In this document: piece by piece, positions 24,113 to 35,814 of the stretch
How positions within the stretch are numbered: position 1 is the stretch's first letter
Layout: each line of letters starts with the position of its first letter
Assembly: GCF_051014685.1 (NCBI RefSeq)
Contig: NC_135059.1
Location: 6,386,001-6,450,000, forward strand
Source of the DNA: Ptiloglossa arizonensis
Taxonomy: Eukaryota > Arthropoda > Insecta > Hymenoptera > Colletidae
Length of the DNA: 64,000 nucleotides
Direction of reading: 5' to 3'
The notes under the pieces: generated by a model
The model's input: only the letters and a program-made list of their open reading frames with translations
What the model was told of the DNA's origin: nothing
Database searches by the model: none
Position numbers and translations under genes: made by a program

Positions 24113-26228
24113 TTAACGAAGGGTGATATTTTAAATAAGGAGACCAAATAATTGAACCATCCACTAATTAGGGACGGAGTAAAGAGCCATAAAGAAAGTA
24201 CTGATATTAAAAAAACGTTTCCAGGTGCGACGAACGAAGCCAGGTGTCTTAAATGCAAAGTTTATAATATTGGGAATAAATTGTGAATATATTCGTAAAC
24301 GGGTCATAATTGTTAAAAGATGAATCGTGACGTTAATTCAGGTGTCTTTCTTGCCAACGAATTAACGAATCGAGTTTCATTTACCAACGTGGAAACAATT
24401 TTTTTTAAAACACTGGTACGACAATTTGCATCTTCAATCCCATTAAAGATCGAAATTTCTCATACGGGGAACGATCGTGTCGAACGTCGATAAATTGCGT
24501 TTTGGAACCCTCGCAATTAGTATTCGGGTTCAAAAAATGACGGTTCGGAGGATAATTTTAATTACGAATAATATCGTTTCCCTTGTCCGTAGTTGACCAC
24601 TTATGGTTATTAACAGAAGGCGAGCGCTTCGTTAAACCCCTATTAAGTTGTTCGAACTCCTGCTAAGTAGACGGTTGTGTTATTAATACTAGCAGATTTT
24701 TTTCTCTGAAAAACTGCGTAACGGGAACGTAGCTGCAATAAAAGTTCTTGCGCGATTAATTAGTCCCGTTTTTGATCAAGTTGCTCGAGTTTCTTATTTT
24801 TGACGAGAATTTTACCACTGCCGAGGAAAGAACCGTAATTAGTTGAGATGAACCGTAATTTCTTGCCATGACAGGTGATGCGAACCCTTCATTACGACGA
24901 CAATGGTCGGTTATTATACTGATTGTGCAAGAAGTCCACCCATTCGGTGAACTTAATTAAACATTTAATTAAAAGCTAATGTTAAAACTCCACGAGGAAG
25001 TCTACACGTGGAACGTTGCATCCTTTGCTCTTATTAACTTCGACATTTTGTTTCGAGGTGGAACGGGTATTTACAAATAATTAAAACTTCTTTCGGAACA
25101 CGGTTAACAAAATTACAATTAAGTGCTCCGTTCTAGGATTTCAATTAGCCGGAACTACAGGCGGTACAAAATCTGCTACGCGGTTTTAAATTGTAATTTG
25201 AACCAACATTTCGTATAGCGCACCGCCAAGTATTTACATATTTCGAATTTTTCTTACAGATTTGAAAACGAATGTATTTGAAATTCTAATAATCTTTTGG
25301 AATCATAATTGACTGCGAATTTTCTTCGTGGATATCGTGTTTCGTTCTTGACTAGGATAAGTGCTTTTATTCAACGATAGAAGAATAATTTCGCTAAACA
25401 CTAATTCGACGATTAGGTTGCATTGCTGATCACGAGATTACGATTCTTGCTTTTGCGTGCAAGTGGTATCGTGGATAAAATGATGGCCGAAATTACTTTC
25501 TCGAATCGAAACTTATTACCGAAATAATGCACGCGAAATCTACAAAACCTCCATTGTTAAAAGCTACAAAATTATAAAACAAAAAATAAATAAATAAAAT
25601 GATCAAAAACGTAAAATTGAGAAAATTGTAGAATTGTGAAAACTGTGAAATTGGCAAAAGCGTAAAATGGTGAAAAAAAAAATATATATATAGTTGTCAA
25701 AAAGTAAGATAAACGAAAATGTAAAATGTGTAAAATGATAAATAAATACGAAACAGTCGAAAACGTGGAAGAAATGTGAAATAATTCTCAATAGTACCAA
25801 CAACATTCGCTAGAATTTGCAACGGAGTGTTTCGTGACTCAATTTGCTAATCGGAGGGTGAATTTGCATCGTCAGCCCCTTTCACCCCGAGCAAAGCGGG
25901 GCGGATTTGAAATTAGCGAATTGTCGAGCATACCCGGCACTTTTTCTCTGGCACGGTGTGATTCTTAATCCTCGACGAATCAACGGTTCAACCGTTCTAT
26001 CATCATCGGACCTACGGCACCGTTGTAATCATGCTTCACCCTGGAGAGGAAACGCGAACGTTGGATCGCGTGTTGGTATCTTCATCGATCCAGCGTCTCG
26101 TAATCTGTTTCCGACTCGAAGAACTCTCGTGACTCGGGCACACAACCGGTCTGTAAACTACATTATTTCTCGGTCACGAGGGTTCGAAACACTCGTCCTT
26201 TTGCCTGTCGATTACACTCGTTACTTAC
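24113..26228. other. AT-rich non-coding stretch
   Basis: Strongly AT-rich with no recognisable coding region. Positions 25565-25770 form a low-complexity quasi-repeat built from words such as AAAATTG, GTAAAAT and GTGAAA. The Phe-rich minus-strand open frame across it is a composition artefact. Positions 25830-26220 are less AT-rich with an uninformative 121-codon plus-strand open frame. Confidence 0.55.
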
Positions 26229-26605
26229 ACAGGGTGTCGCAACTATCACCGGTCGATTTTCTCTGCGAATAAAACTCAAACGGTTCGAGTGATCTCGATA
26301 CTGTTTCTTTTATTTAAAAGTACAAACTCGAGAGTTAATAACGGGACAAAATATTTTCCTAATGGACGCCTTGGCGGTTTTTTTCCAGACCACCGACCTT
26401 TTCTCAAAAATTTTTCACGACAAAAAACGCCATGAATAATTCGTAATACGCTCGAATAATTTTCACGCGTTCTTTCACCGTGTATTTTTCCACGATTAAT
26501 TCGCCATCTGTGTAAACGACACGGGGCAAGTTTCAGGTTAATCGGTTGGACGTGTCAAACATAGCGCGAAATTCAAATCGACCGGTGATGATTGGGACAC
26601 CCTGT
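26229..26605 (+). mobile_element. Full-length CAGGGTGTCCC MITE (copy A, ~377 bp)
   Basis: The left end is CAGGGTGTCGCAACTATCAC and then CGGTCGATTT. The right end is the inverted copy, with AAATCGACCGGTGATGATTG running into GGACACCCTG. The terminal inverted repeats are about 30 bp. TACA flanks the CAGGG...CCCTG core on both sides (26226-26229 and 26605-26608), consistent with a 4-bp target duplication, although a shorter one cannot be excluded. The interior is non-coding with a poly-T run near its middle. This is the best preserved of six copies in the window and serves as the reference for the others. Confidence 0.9.
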
Positions 26606-26851
26606 ACAATTGTCCGCAACGTGGTCGCTCGATTCGCACGAACCGCGTGCAGTCGATATACCAGGTAACGGACAAGTAACTATATAATTGATAAAAAGGG
26701 ATAACAAAGGGATGTTTTTTTCACTGGACTTCCCGAAAGACGCTGTCTTCGACTCTGGTAAAATTATTTATCCGAGAATCGAATCAATGCTTCCGAGATT
26801 TTCCAAGGTTTCACTGGTCTCTCGTCTTTTGACTTGAGTCACTATTAACGA

Positions 26852-26883
<32 letters not shown>
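26852..26883. repeat. (AAT)n microsatellite
   Basis: About ten perfect AAT units, giving a Leu run in the minus-strand open frame across it. It is not a gene. Confidence 0.95.
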
Positions 26884-27164
26884 GTGTGTTCGTTTGAACA
26901 GTGAATCGTCGAAACGTAACACTTGTTACTAAATAAAAGACTGCTTTACCTGTTGTTAAATTCTCAATCACGGTGATTAATAATATCCAACAAGGATGGA
27001 CGACACATTTTAAACTAAAAAATTCTTTTCCTTTGATCGATATAACATCAATATAACAAGTACACCTTGTCGACTGTTGTCGCGAAACGTAACAAACGTA
27101 TTAATATACGAACCATGATTCCACCGTAAGAAAATTGATCAGCGATTTATCACCGAACGACAAA

Positions 27165-27360
27165 GTTCATTATAAAACTGGAATCGTGTGCAGGATTTAT
27201 TATAAAGCTGCGATCGTGCGCAAGATATATTATAAAACGGCGATCGTGCGCAAGATTTATTATAAAACAACGATCGTGCGGAAGGTTTACTATAAAACTG
27301 CGATCGTACGCAAGATTTACCATAAAACTGCAATCGTAAGCAAGATTTACTAATATAAAA
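27165..27360. repeat. Minisatellite, six copies of exactly 30 bp
   Basis: TATAAAACTG-like words start at 27171, 27201, 27231, 27261, 27291 and 27321, a constant 30-bp step, each followed by CGATCGTGCGCAAGATTTAT or a variant. The period is a multiple of three and the unit has no stop in several frames. The array therefore creates repetitive open frames on both strands (ten-residue repeats such as YYKTAIVRKI on the plus strand). These frames are explained by the repeat, though translation cannot be excluded from sequence alone. Confidence 0.93.
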
Positions 27361-29054
27361 CTGCATCGAGTGGTGGATTTAATTCCGAGCAAGTTGGAAA
27401 ACCCGCCTCCTTTCGAGCGATTAAACCTCATCGGAGAATTTACCGACAAGAAGGTAGACTAAACAGTAATCACCGTTTGGATGACGGAAACCTTCCTAAA
27501 CCGAGACCTCGGGGTTCCCTGGCTCCTTTTATGTGAAACAGATGCAACGAAAAGCGTAATCTCGAGGCTTCTGGTGCGCGTTAAACGTCGCCGGGCTGCT
27601 TTTTCCGAAACCGATGCCCGTAACTCGGTGTCGTCTCGCTCTCGTGAAATCTAATAGACTCTCGGGACATATTTATTGGGAACAGAAGACCGCCAATTAC
27701 CGTACCGTGGGTCGCGGGATGGCTCTCGAGTTTCTCGTTATTATTTCGTCGGCGAAGTTCGCGCCTCGACAACATCGTCGACTTCCGTTTTACCACCGGG
27801 TTTCGTCTCTTCTGGTCCCCGACGAGATGTAAAATTTACATCGAACGCGCGCGACTCGGTTGTAATCACGTCGTTCGGGGTCTAATTGTAACAGGAAACG
27901 GATAGGGCGTCGCTTAAGAAAATATGAAAACGATTAACGAAACAGTTTTACCGCCGAAACCGCATGCTCGACGACAAGAACGGTCATTGGGGATCGGGTG
28001 AACGTTAATTAAGCGGTTCCGCGTTAAGAGTTTTTAGCGAGGCCGCGTGATACCACTCCGTTCGTCACTCCTGCGAGTTGGAGAATTACACGGATCGAAT
28101 ATACGATTAATTACCTTGACGTGAAATACAACGGTTAGCAATTACATCGATATGGTATTCGCTTCTCTTTCGCGCGGTACACTGCCAGTAATTAAAAGGT
28201 AATTCTCGTATCTCTTCACCGTGTACACATCTTTTTAACGGAATTTTCTTTTATGTTTCGTTTCGTTTCGTTCTTCCACTCGTTCGGAATCAATTATCGA
28301 ACGCTTCGTTTCGTTTCGCTAGATCTTCATCGTACGTACGACCGTCTTCTAAACACCTATTCGATCGGTTCTCTAATCTCCAAACTCCACGATTCCGCGT
28401 TAATTGATATTTCGTAACGATCCGATTATACCGAATCCTCGGAGGATCAACGTCCCGTTCAACGATCGATTGTCCATTCCAACGATCGTTTACCGAACTA
28501 AATGGCCTATCTTCCGTAAACAGCGATTGTTGTTCCCGGGAGGCGTTGAATGTTTGCGATGGCAGTTCCCTAGCAAACCGACGAACGTTTCTCGAGCCGA
28601 TAGCTCGTCTTTGCTGCATCCACGGAAGAGATTTAGGAATCGCAAAAAGTCTCTGGCGGTGAATATAAGGGCAGAGTCGAGGGACGCGCGTTTGCCAGCA
28701 GACGGGCAGTAAAAGGCGGTATCTTGAAAGAGGTTTTCCGTGAAAGGAGTGGTCCTGAGCAGCTACCTTTTGTCGAATCTTTGTCGGCGGATCTTAAGGC
28801 TCCTCGGTAGGCGTCGCGCACTTCAGAGAGCCCCTTTTACCATTTCTTCCTCTTGTAATTGAATCGATTCGACGATCGTAACGTATCGCTTTCATATTTC
28901 AACGCTCGCCACGAACGTTTCAATTATTTTCCTGGTCACGCTCTCGCTTTAACGCGGCTTCGTGAAACTTATAAACAACCTCCCGAAGAGTTTTATCAGT
29001 CTCGTTAGCGGGTTCGTCCCCCACCCCGTGTGTAAATGCATCGGATTCGTCGTA
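27361..29054. other. Non-coding stretch, no gene recognised
   Basis: Mixed CpG-rich and AT-rich DNA. A small TTTCG pentamer run sits at 28257-28273. The minus-strand open frame at 28290-28619 shows no recognisable domain. Confidence 0.55.
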
Positions 29055-29429
29055 AACGGTGTCCCAATCGTCACCGGTCGATTTACTTCTCGAACGAAAC
29101 TCGAACGGTTCGAGTAATCTCGATATTTTTTCTTTCGCTCGAAAGTACAAACTTCGGAGTTAACGACGGAACGATACGTCTTTCAATCGGTCGCCTTGGA
29201 TTTTTTTTTACAGACCACCGATCTTTTCCAACAATTTTTCACGACGAAGAAACGCCACGAATGATTCGCAATACGCTCGAATAATTTCCAAGCGTTCTTC
29301 CACCGTGTAATTTTCCACGATTAATTTCCCATCCGTCCGGACGACACGTGTGGAGTTTCAGGTTAATCGGTTCGAGGTTTCGAAAACGGCGCGAAATTGA
29401 AATCGACCGGTGCCGATCGGGTCACCCCG
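29055..29429 (+). mobile_element. Full-length CAGGGTGTCCC MITE (copy B, ~375 bp)
   Basis: The left end reads GTGTCCCAATCGTCACCGGT and the right end has the inverted sequence CGACCGGTGCCGATCGGG leading to TCACCCCG. The outermost bases have decayed at both ends. The interior matches copies A and D throughout, including AAGTACAAACT and the segment ending in TTTCACCGTG or its variant. TA lies just outside both ends. Open frames entering this copy share peptides with frames entering copy D only because of the repeat. Confidence 0.88.
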
Positions 29430-30388
29430 TATACCGACCGCGAAGAAAGGAAAACGGTCCTCGCCGCCACGAAAGCGTTTCAATCTTTCGAGAAAACTTT
29501 TGATAAGCGTTTCTGGCTGCCAGTCTCCGGTGGTACCTGGAACGCGGCCAGCATTATGCAGCGCCTTCACTCCCACGACTTCGAACAGGTTCTAACAACA
29601 ATTCAGCGAGTTCGATGGGCGGAGTTCTCGGTTCGAGTTCCAGAAAAGGAGCGCTGCGAGGTGCGCGAAAAGTTAATCGAAGTCGCTGGTTTTCCACGGT
29701 ACCCCACCACCGCCGCTCGTACAATGACCGTATTGTCCGCGCGTCGTCGTCCTCGTAAGGGGTGTTTTATTATGGGGGCTGCGACGGGGGGTTGGCCGGG
29801 TCCCGAAGCGTGCACACCACCGTGACCGACTCGTCGAGTGTCGGGCCAGAAGAAGCAAAATGCTGCGGGAATATTCATGACCGCGCCATGAAATCGAGGG
29901 GCGTGCTGCGAATAATTCACCTCGATGGCGTCGTACAACTTTTCTGAAAGCTGCTTAATTTCCTGGATCGATACACCGTTTTTACGGTCGGTGCGACGTA
30001 TATACGAGGCGACGCGTCTCGCGAACCGAAACGGGAACGAATTATCGGATCATCGATCCAAATAGCCGATCGTGCCACCATTTAAACGCTTTTTCACGAT
30101 CTTTCGACGCGCGTAATTTCGATAACGATCGGTCAACCTCGTTTCAAACGAAGGCATTCCGAAACTTTGATTTCCTCGATTCTACGCTGTGAATCACTTT
30201 GGTCGAAATAGGTAGTTCAAGGGGTAAAATTCTCCCTTTGAGTAACGGGTGTGTATTAAAGTTTGCTTTCCTAATATTCAACGAATCGATGAAACGAAAG
30301 AATTTAAAAACTTGGATTTTCGAATTTTTACGCCGTGAAATTTTTCAAAGGTGTCCAGAGAGTAACATTCTTCCTTTAAAAGGGAACA
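29430..30388. other. Non-coding stretch, no gene recognised
   Basis: CpG-rich DNA open in several overlapping frames (up to 142 codons, plus strand) with no domain. From about 30100 it becomes more AT-rich. Confidence 0.5.
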
Positions 30389-30580
30389 CAGCTCGCGATT
30401 CACCGCGAAATTTCTCGCGATTCTCCGCAAAATTTCCCGCGCGAAGACAGCTCGCGATTCTCCGCAAAATTTCTCGCGCGTAGAGAAGACAGCTCGCGAT
30501 TCGCCGCGAAATTTCTCGCGATTTTCCGTAAAATGTCCCGCGCGAAAGGAAGAGGGTGCGCGATTCTCCGTAAAATTTGT
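30389..30580. repeat. Compound minisatellite, CTCGCGATTC...CCGCAAAATTT units
   Basis: CAGCTCGCGATTC starts at 30389, 30448 and 30490. Inside these blocks a shorter sub-unit of about 20-24 bp (TCGCGATTCTCCGCAAAATT) recurs seven or more times with small changes. The array is therefore a two-level repeat. Confidence 0.85.
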
Positions 30581-31158
30581 GGCTCGTATGCCGTAATTGG
30601 GATAGGGTCCCGCTACCGTGGTCCTGAATACGCGATTCGAGAAACGAAGGCGACAAAAGTGCGGTCTCGGTCGTAGCGAAAGGCCTCGCGGGTCGAGCGA
30701 GTCAAATCGGGCGACGAGGACCGCGCCACGGTAACGGGCAAAGTTTCGTCCGGTTTTTCAGAATCGATTCGAACGACGAGACCTCGGGACGCGCGGTCAA
30801 TTATTCCCTGGCTACTTAAGGTATATCCCCGTGTCCTGGCAGTCGCGCGACCAGAGGCCTGCATAGAAATACGTCGCCGCGTCGAATCGTCGATTTCACG
30901 GAGACCGATGCGGCTTTTGCGGAGTTCTCCGCCCACGAGGACCGCGCTCTGTCCTGCATTTTACAATGTCCCTTCGTTAAGAGGAGGCAGCTGCGACGGC
31001 TGTACTTCTTAAAAATAGCCGCGGCTTGAATTTCATTAAAATCTCCGAGGAGAGACGGCCGAGTGCTACGCGTGACGCGTACTCTGTTCACGCCCGAATA
31101 TTACCAACGATCTACGTAACCGGCGTACGAGAACGGAACTCGTTTATCCGAACACGTA
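30581..31158. other. Non-coding stretch, CpG-rich
   Basis: CpG-rich, open in several overlapping frames, no recognisable product. Confidence 0.5.
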
Positions 31159-31605
31159 CGTTTCCAACGCGACCAAGTAACTTGGAAAACGATCGGAGAG
31201 TTTTTACGGTAACATTAACCAGTTACGTGAGCTGTGCAAATATTTTTGTTCCAAGCGTAAAATTATATTCTCCCGATCGTATTCCCGTGTGCAAAGAGAT
31301 GCACCTGATTCCGAATAATTTTTAATATTCCGTCCAATTAACCAAGGCGCGCGAAAAATATTTCCAACGCGACGAAATAATCTCGAGAACGATCGGAGAG
31401 TTTTTACGGTAACGTTAACCAGTTACGTAAGGTGTACGAAAATTTGTATTCCAAGCGTAAAATTATATTCTCGTAATGGCATTCCCACGTGTAAAGAGAT
31501 CGAGACGAGTGACTCGGTGACAACTTTCAAAATTCCATCCGTATCAACCGAGATGCGAGAAAAATATTTGAAACGCGACAAAGTAATCTCGAAAGAAGTC
31601 GGATT
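31159..31605. repeat. Tandem repeat, ~200 bp unit, two copies plus a partial third
   Basis: TTTCCAACGCGAC starts at 31161 and 31361 and a variant (TTTGAAACGCGAC) at about 31566, giving steps of 200 and 205 bp. GATCGGAGAGTTTTTACGGT and CCAAGCGTAAAATTATATTC occur once in each of the first two copies at matching offsets. The third copy fades after about 40 bp. Confidence 0.88.
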
Positions 31606-32923
31606 TCGCTAACCGCTGGCCCGAAGCTGTCCGATTTCGAGCGCAACCGTCTCGAAAGCCGGTCGAAAACGCGCCGGACACGCGATACATCTTCCACGTC
31701 GAGCCAGGGACCCGAAGTAGCATCAAGGATCGGCAGATGACGACCGAGCTGATTAGATTCGGTCGGCTTTGAAAGAGATCCACGATGCCCGGGACCGTCA
31801 CGGGTTTCGAATCGGCATTCAGCCGATTTCCGCGCACCTTGGAAACGGTGATTTCGCCTCGAGTAAACAGGAGCGAGGAGAGAAGAGAGAAGAGAGAGTC
31901 GGTTTAAGACTCTTTCGGTCTGCTCCTCGTGAATTCATCTTGGTCGTTACCAGATGCGATCCGCTCGTGATCCGGCCGGGTTTCCCGATTTTTCACGGTT
32001 TCCGGCGGCGGCCAAGCTTCTTTGTACCCTGTCGTTGGTAGCACATGTGATCTTGGCCTCAAGCATTGTCCAGGGATGGTCACTGGCTTCTCGAATCCGC
32101 GAACCGAGCGAGAGAAAGAGAGCGTTCGGTCGTTTACAGATGGAAAGCAAATTTCCAAAGGAAATTCCGTGGAAATTTGTCGCTTCACCCTCGTTCCACG
32201 CGTTAAGGGATAACTGTATTTTATCTCGGTCGAAAGATGCGAGATCTCGCACAGATTTCACCGAGTTTCCAACCGACGGCTCCCGTGCACCGCTGAAGGT
32301 GCATCGGGTGCATCCGTGAGAAGTCTCGAGGTCGTTGCATCGGTGTTCAGACTCCGGTAAATTTACGGTTGGTATCGTTGCTGCGTAAGACGAAATAACG
32401 CGGTTGGTTTGTTCTCGACGAATAAACGTGGGTACAGTTTCGAGGCAAAATACCGTGTCGAATGTGTGTTTGTACATTTCGGAAACGCGAAATTTGTTTA
32501 ACGATTCTTGCACACGTGTTACGTAAATTAGAATAGATTACGAATTGGAGGAAATCAGAGGTACGGCTCGTTTGTACTTGTAACAAAATACCCGAAAAAT
32601 TAAAACTACTTGCGCGAGTGTAACAACGAAGCTCAAGAATCTGATGAAAAATCTAAGGAAACGATCAATGAAGCGTTGTTTAAACGTTCATGGTGGAACG
32701 TATGAACACTTACTGGTATAAAATAACATCCTAACGTGAAATAGAAATTCAATGATCACGCCTTAACAACTTTACACGTAAAACGACGAAAAGATTCGAT
32801 TTTTCTAAAAAAAAAATGCACAGTTCCGTTTGAAAAGTAAACACGAGTGCATGTTGCACCACTGCACCGGTCGGAAGAATTTCTCTACGAACTTTGCTCC
32901 ACGAATATTCTTGTATCTTGTTT
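31606..32923. other. Non-coding stretch, no gene recognised
   Basis: CpG-rich to about 32400, with a 188-codon minus-strand open frame that lacks any domain and overlaps open frames on the other strand. It is AT-rich afterwards. Confidence 0.5.
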
Positions 32924-33556
32924 CTAGAAACACCCTCTATATTTCTTACTTACTTTCCCGCAAAAAATCACCAACACTGTACCGCTCGATTTCGAAAACG
33001 AACCTTCCAGTTTGTACAATCACCCTGTAGGGTGATTCTCCCGGCGCGGGAGAGCTCGATCTTCGGGGATTTACAGGTCCCGAACTGAAGATGATTTTAT
33101 TCCATGGGGCTCCTAATCTCGCCTCAAGGACTACCATCGTCGGCGTGCTCCATCGGCGCGTAGATTTTTCGTGAAATCCTTTTCGTTCGTACCGCGCAGA
33201 AGTTGTTCGTCCCGTTCGGCTTCGGGCGAGCAAAAAATTTAATGCTCCTCGGAGCAAGACGAAGATGCCGGGGAAATTTCTCGTTACGGCCAACCTTCGA
33301 GCCGAAGGTTTTTCCATTTCTTTCCGCGCGATTGGAAATCGAAAGGAGCTTCGATCCACGGGAGAATCTTTTTCGAGTAACAGGCGACGAATACGACACC
33401 CCGAACAGAGTGTTTTCGAAATCGTGGTACAACGATGATGATTTCTTCCGGAGAAGTACAGAGTGTTTCTAGAAACTGGAAGATGCGTTTTCGAAACCGT
33501 GGTACAGTGATGGTGATTTTTTAATGGAAAAGTAAGTAAGAAATATAGAGTGTGTC
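32924..33556. repeat. Inverted-repeat structure of ~630 bp with ~70-75 bp arms
   Basis: The left arm (32924-33003) contains CTCTATATTTCTTACTTACT, CAAAAAATCACCAACACTGT and TTTCGAAAACG. The same sequence lies inverted at 33487-33556 with roughly 85% identity by eye. The right arm is preceded by a second, more diverged unit at 33412-33486, so the right side is a 75-bp tandem pair facing a single left unit. The middle (33020-33410) is unrelated. This may be a decayed transposon with long inverted ends or an inverted insertion of a dispersed repeat. Confidence 0.7.
33018..33037. repeat. Palindrome formed by two head-to-head AGGGTGATT ends
   Basis: AATCACCCTGTAGGGTGATT is a perfect 9+9 inverted repeat around GT. 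It looks like two AGGGTG-type transposon ends joined, perhaps an excision scar or a nested insertion junction. Confidence 0.4.
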
Positions 33557-33746
33557 CAAATCTGGTCGATTCACTTTTGCTCTTTTCGTAATACTTGAAT
33601 AATTTTTACGCGTTCTCTCACCGTGTATTTCTCCGTAATTAATTTCCCATCCGTCTAGATGACACGTGTCAAGTTTCAGGTTGATCGGTTCGACGTTTCA
33701 AAAATAGCGGGAAATTGAAATCGACCGGTGACGATTGGGACACTCG
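33546..33746 (+). mobile_element. Internally deleted CAGGGTGTCCC MITE (copy C)
   Basis: The left end GTGTCCAAATC...TGGTCGATT is directly followed by about 15 bp of the left interior. It then jumps to the right half (TTTTTACGCGTTCTCTCACC onward) and the right terminal repeat ATCGACCGGTGACGATTGGG ending ACACTCG. About 175 bp of the middle is missing compared with copies A, B and D. Its left end abuts the right arm of the neighbouring inverted-repeat structure. Confidence 0.8.
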
Positions 33747-35814
33747 TGATGTTGTAGGTGTTGTCCACCGTTATCGAGCGTTAACTTCTGTGCTCTTACT
33801 GCACATTGACAATTCACGTTCTGTCGTAGTTACGATAAAAATCATACACCATGGATAGTGTATCGTATCGCTGACTACGGCACACGATACGAGTACAAGC
33901 AAGCAAATGAATACCCGCGTTAAGAATCGTTGTTACGTTTCGTTTCGAGCGATGATCGTTCGCGTAAATATGGCGACGGTGGCCTCGGCGGTCGGTTTAC
34001 AGCTACGAAAAATTACTTTACAGTCGCGATCGTAAAAGTGTCCGGGGATTTGGGTGTTCTGCGTCGTAGGCTAACTTCCACCGGATACGACCACATTATT
34101 ACGAATTGTCCGTGCCATTCGTCGAGGACAATCGAGTTCGCGACCGTAGATCTCGGGTCCTAGACCCGTAGCTCTTGCGCGATCTCTCGTTGCGAGGCAA
34201 AGGAGATGAATCTGCACGGTGAGGAGCAGACAGAAGGAAAAAATAATATCTTTACGAGGGTCGTCGTAGGTCTTCCTAGATTTTCGCGAAAGCTGCCCTC
34301 GTCGTATATCATCGTTGCGCGACCAAGAAACGGAAGGAAATACGCGTCGAACGAGAGAGGTTCGACACCGACCGAGAGAAAGAAGATGGCGCGGCGCGTT
34401 GCTCCTCCGTTGTCAGTGAAAACGCAAGACTATGGTCTGTTTGCGGACCTCCTAACGTTTCTGGCCATATTTCTGGCCATAAATACACCAGACCGTGGCC
34501 AAAATATGACAAGACGTCCCCCGTCGCCTCTCCTCGGTTACACCCCCACCGTGGTAAGATCGAACAGGGACTCCGAGTCGAAAATTGCGGTACTCCCGTG
34601 AAATCGTCGACTCGACCTTGAGCAAATCATCCCACGAATCTTCCGCGGAAGCCTCCGGTCATCGTCACGCTGATTTCGAGGGTTGTTTTTAAGCGGTGTA
34701 CCCCCGGGGAGACCTCCCGAAGGTTTCACTCGGAGATAACCGAGGACAGCGGTTCTGTTGGTTTAGAGAATCACCGTGGAAACAAACATCTATTAACCAA
34801 ACTCGGCTCTTTTCTCGCGAGCTTTCGTTGTTTCCTTGGATAGATTCGTTCGCGAGATTGATTTATTGCTTCGATCTTGAACATCGTTTCTTTCGACCAT
34901 GGTAAACGAAGTCTTTCGGTGGAGAATACTTCGAATTTATCGATCTCGCGTTTTTTCGGTGTTACGGTGGAACGAGAGGATCGAGAGAATGTTTCAATAC
35001 GTGGAAAATAGACGAGTCGACTTTGGAGCACTTATTCTGTACAATAATTTCTACCAGTTCTTCGTTCATTTGAAAATGCTTCAGACTGTCACTTTTACGC
35101 GAGTTTTATTAAGGTGAGTTCGTGTAATGATAGATCGAGGAATCTTCAAACGTTGAAAGTACATTATTTTGAACAATATTTTGTACAATATTCCTGTCAA
35201 TTTTTGTTGCAAAATTTCATGTAAGTGTGTGAAAAAATCAATCATTATTTTCTTCGTGTATTCTTGGAAATTATTGAATCGAAATTCGAAGTGTCACGTA
35301 ACTCGAAGAATAATCGTGCGCAGGTGAAAACCGAAGTACTTAAAGTTTCGACGCAAAGGTGATGTTCCTTTTTTTTTTTTATGTCCTCCGTCGTATTTAG
35401 CGATCGACGTGATGTAATCAAACTAATCATCGAATTCCAGGAGCGAACTTTATTACGGTATATGCGGAATTGTTCGCGTGAATAAAACCGTCGCGTGACG
35501 AGGTTTCTCCAATTTAAAAGCCGTTTTTCTCGAAACTACTTTTTTCCAACCTGGGTGTCCTTAAAGACTCGGACTTTAACGAACCAATTTTCGTAAAATT
35601 TGACACACATTTAAAGTAAATGTATCTTTATCATCGGGACATGGAACCAACGAGATATCTGCGATCACTTTTTTGCGTCGCCGTTTAAAAAATTGTCGAT
35701 ACTTTTATTTTATCGCGACCTCGATCGTATCAATTCCAAACACGCCCCGATTTAAAGAATCAGAGATTTAAAGAATCATTAATACAAAATAATATTTCTA
35801 TACGAAGAAATTGC
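33747..35814. other. Non-coding stretch, no gene recognised
   Basis: A CpG-rich section at 34000-34700 is open in several frames, including a 131-codon plus-strand frame with no recognisable domain. CTGGCCATA and TGGCCATAAAT words there form a small local repeat (about 34460-34482). AT-rich from 34900. Confidence 0.5.

Noticed and set aside
29036..29284. Plus-strand open frame sharing long peptide segments with a frame at 40224-40712, suggesting a gene family
   Set aside because: Both frames run through copies B and D of the same non-coding MITE; the shared peptides come from the repeat.
31947..32513. 188-codon minus-strand open frame
   Set aside because: No motif, overlapped by open frames on the opposite strand, codon content typical of CpG-rich chance ORFs.
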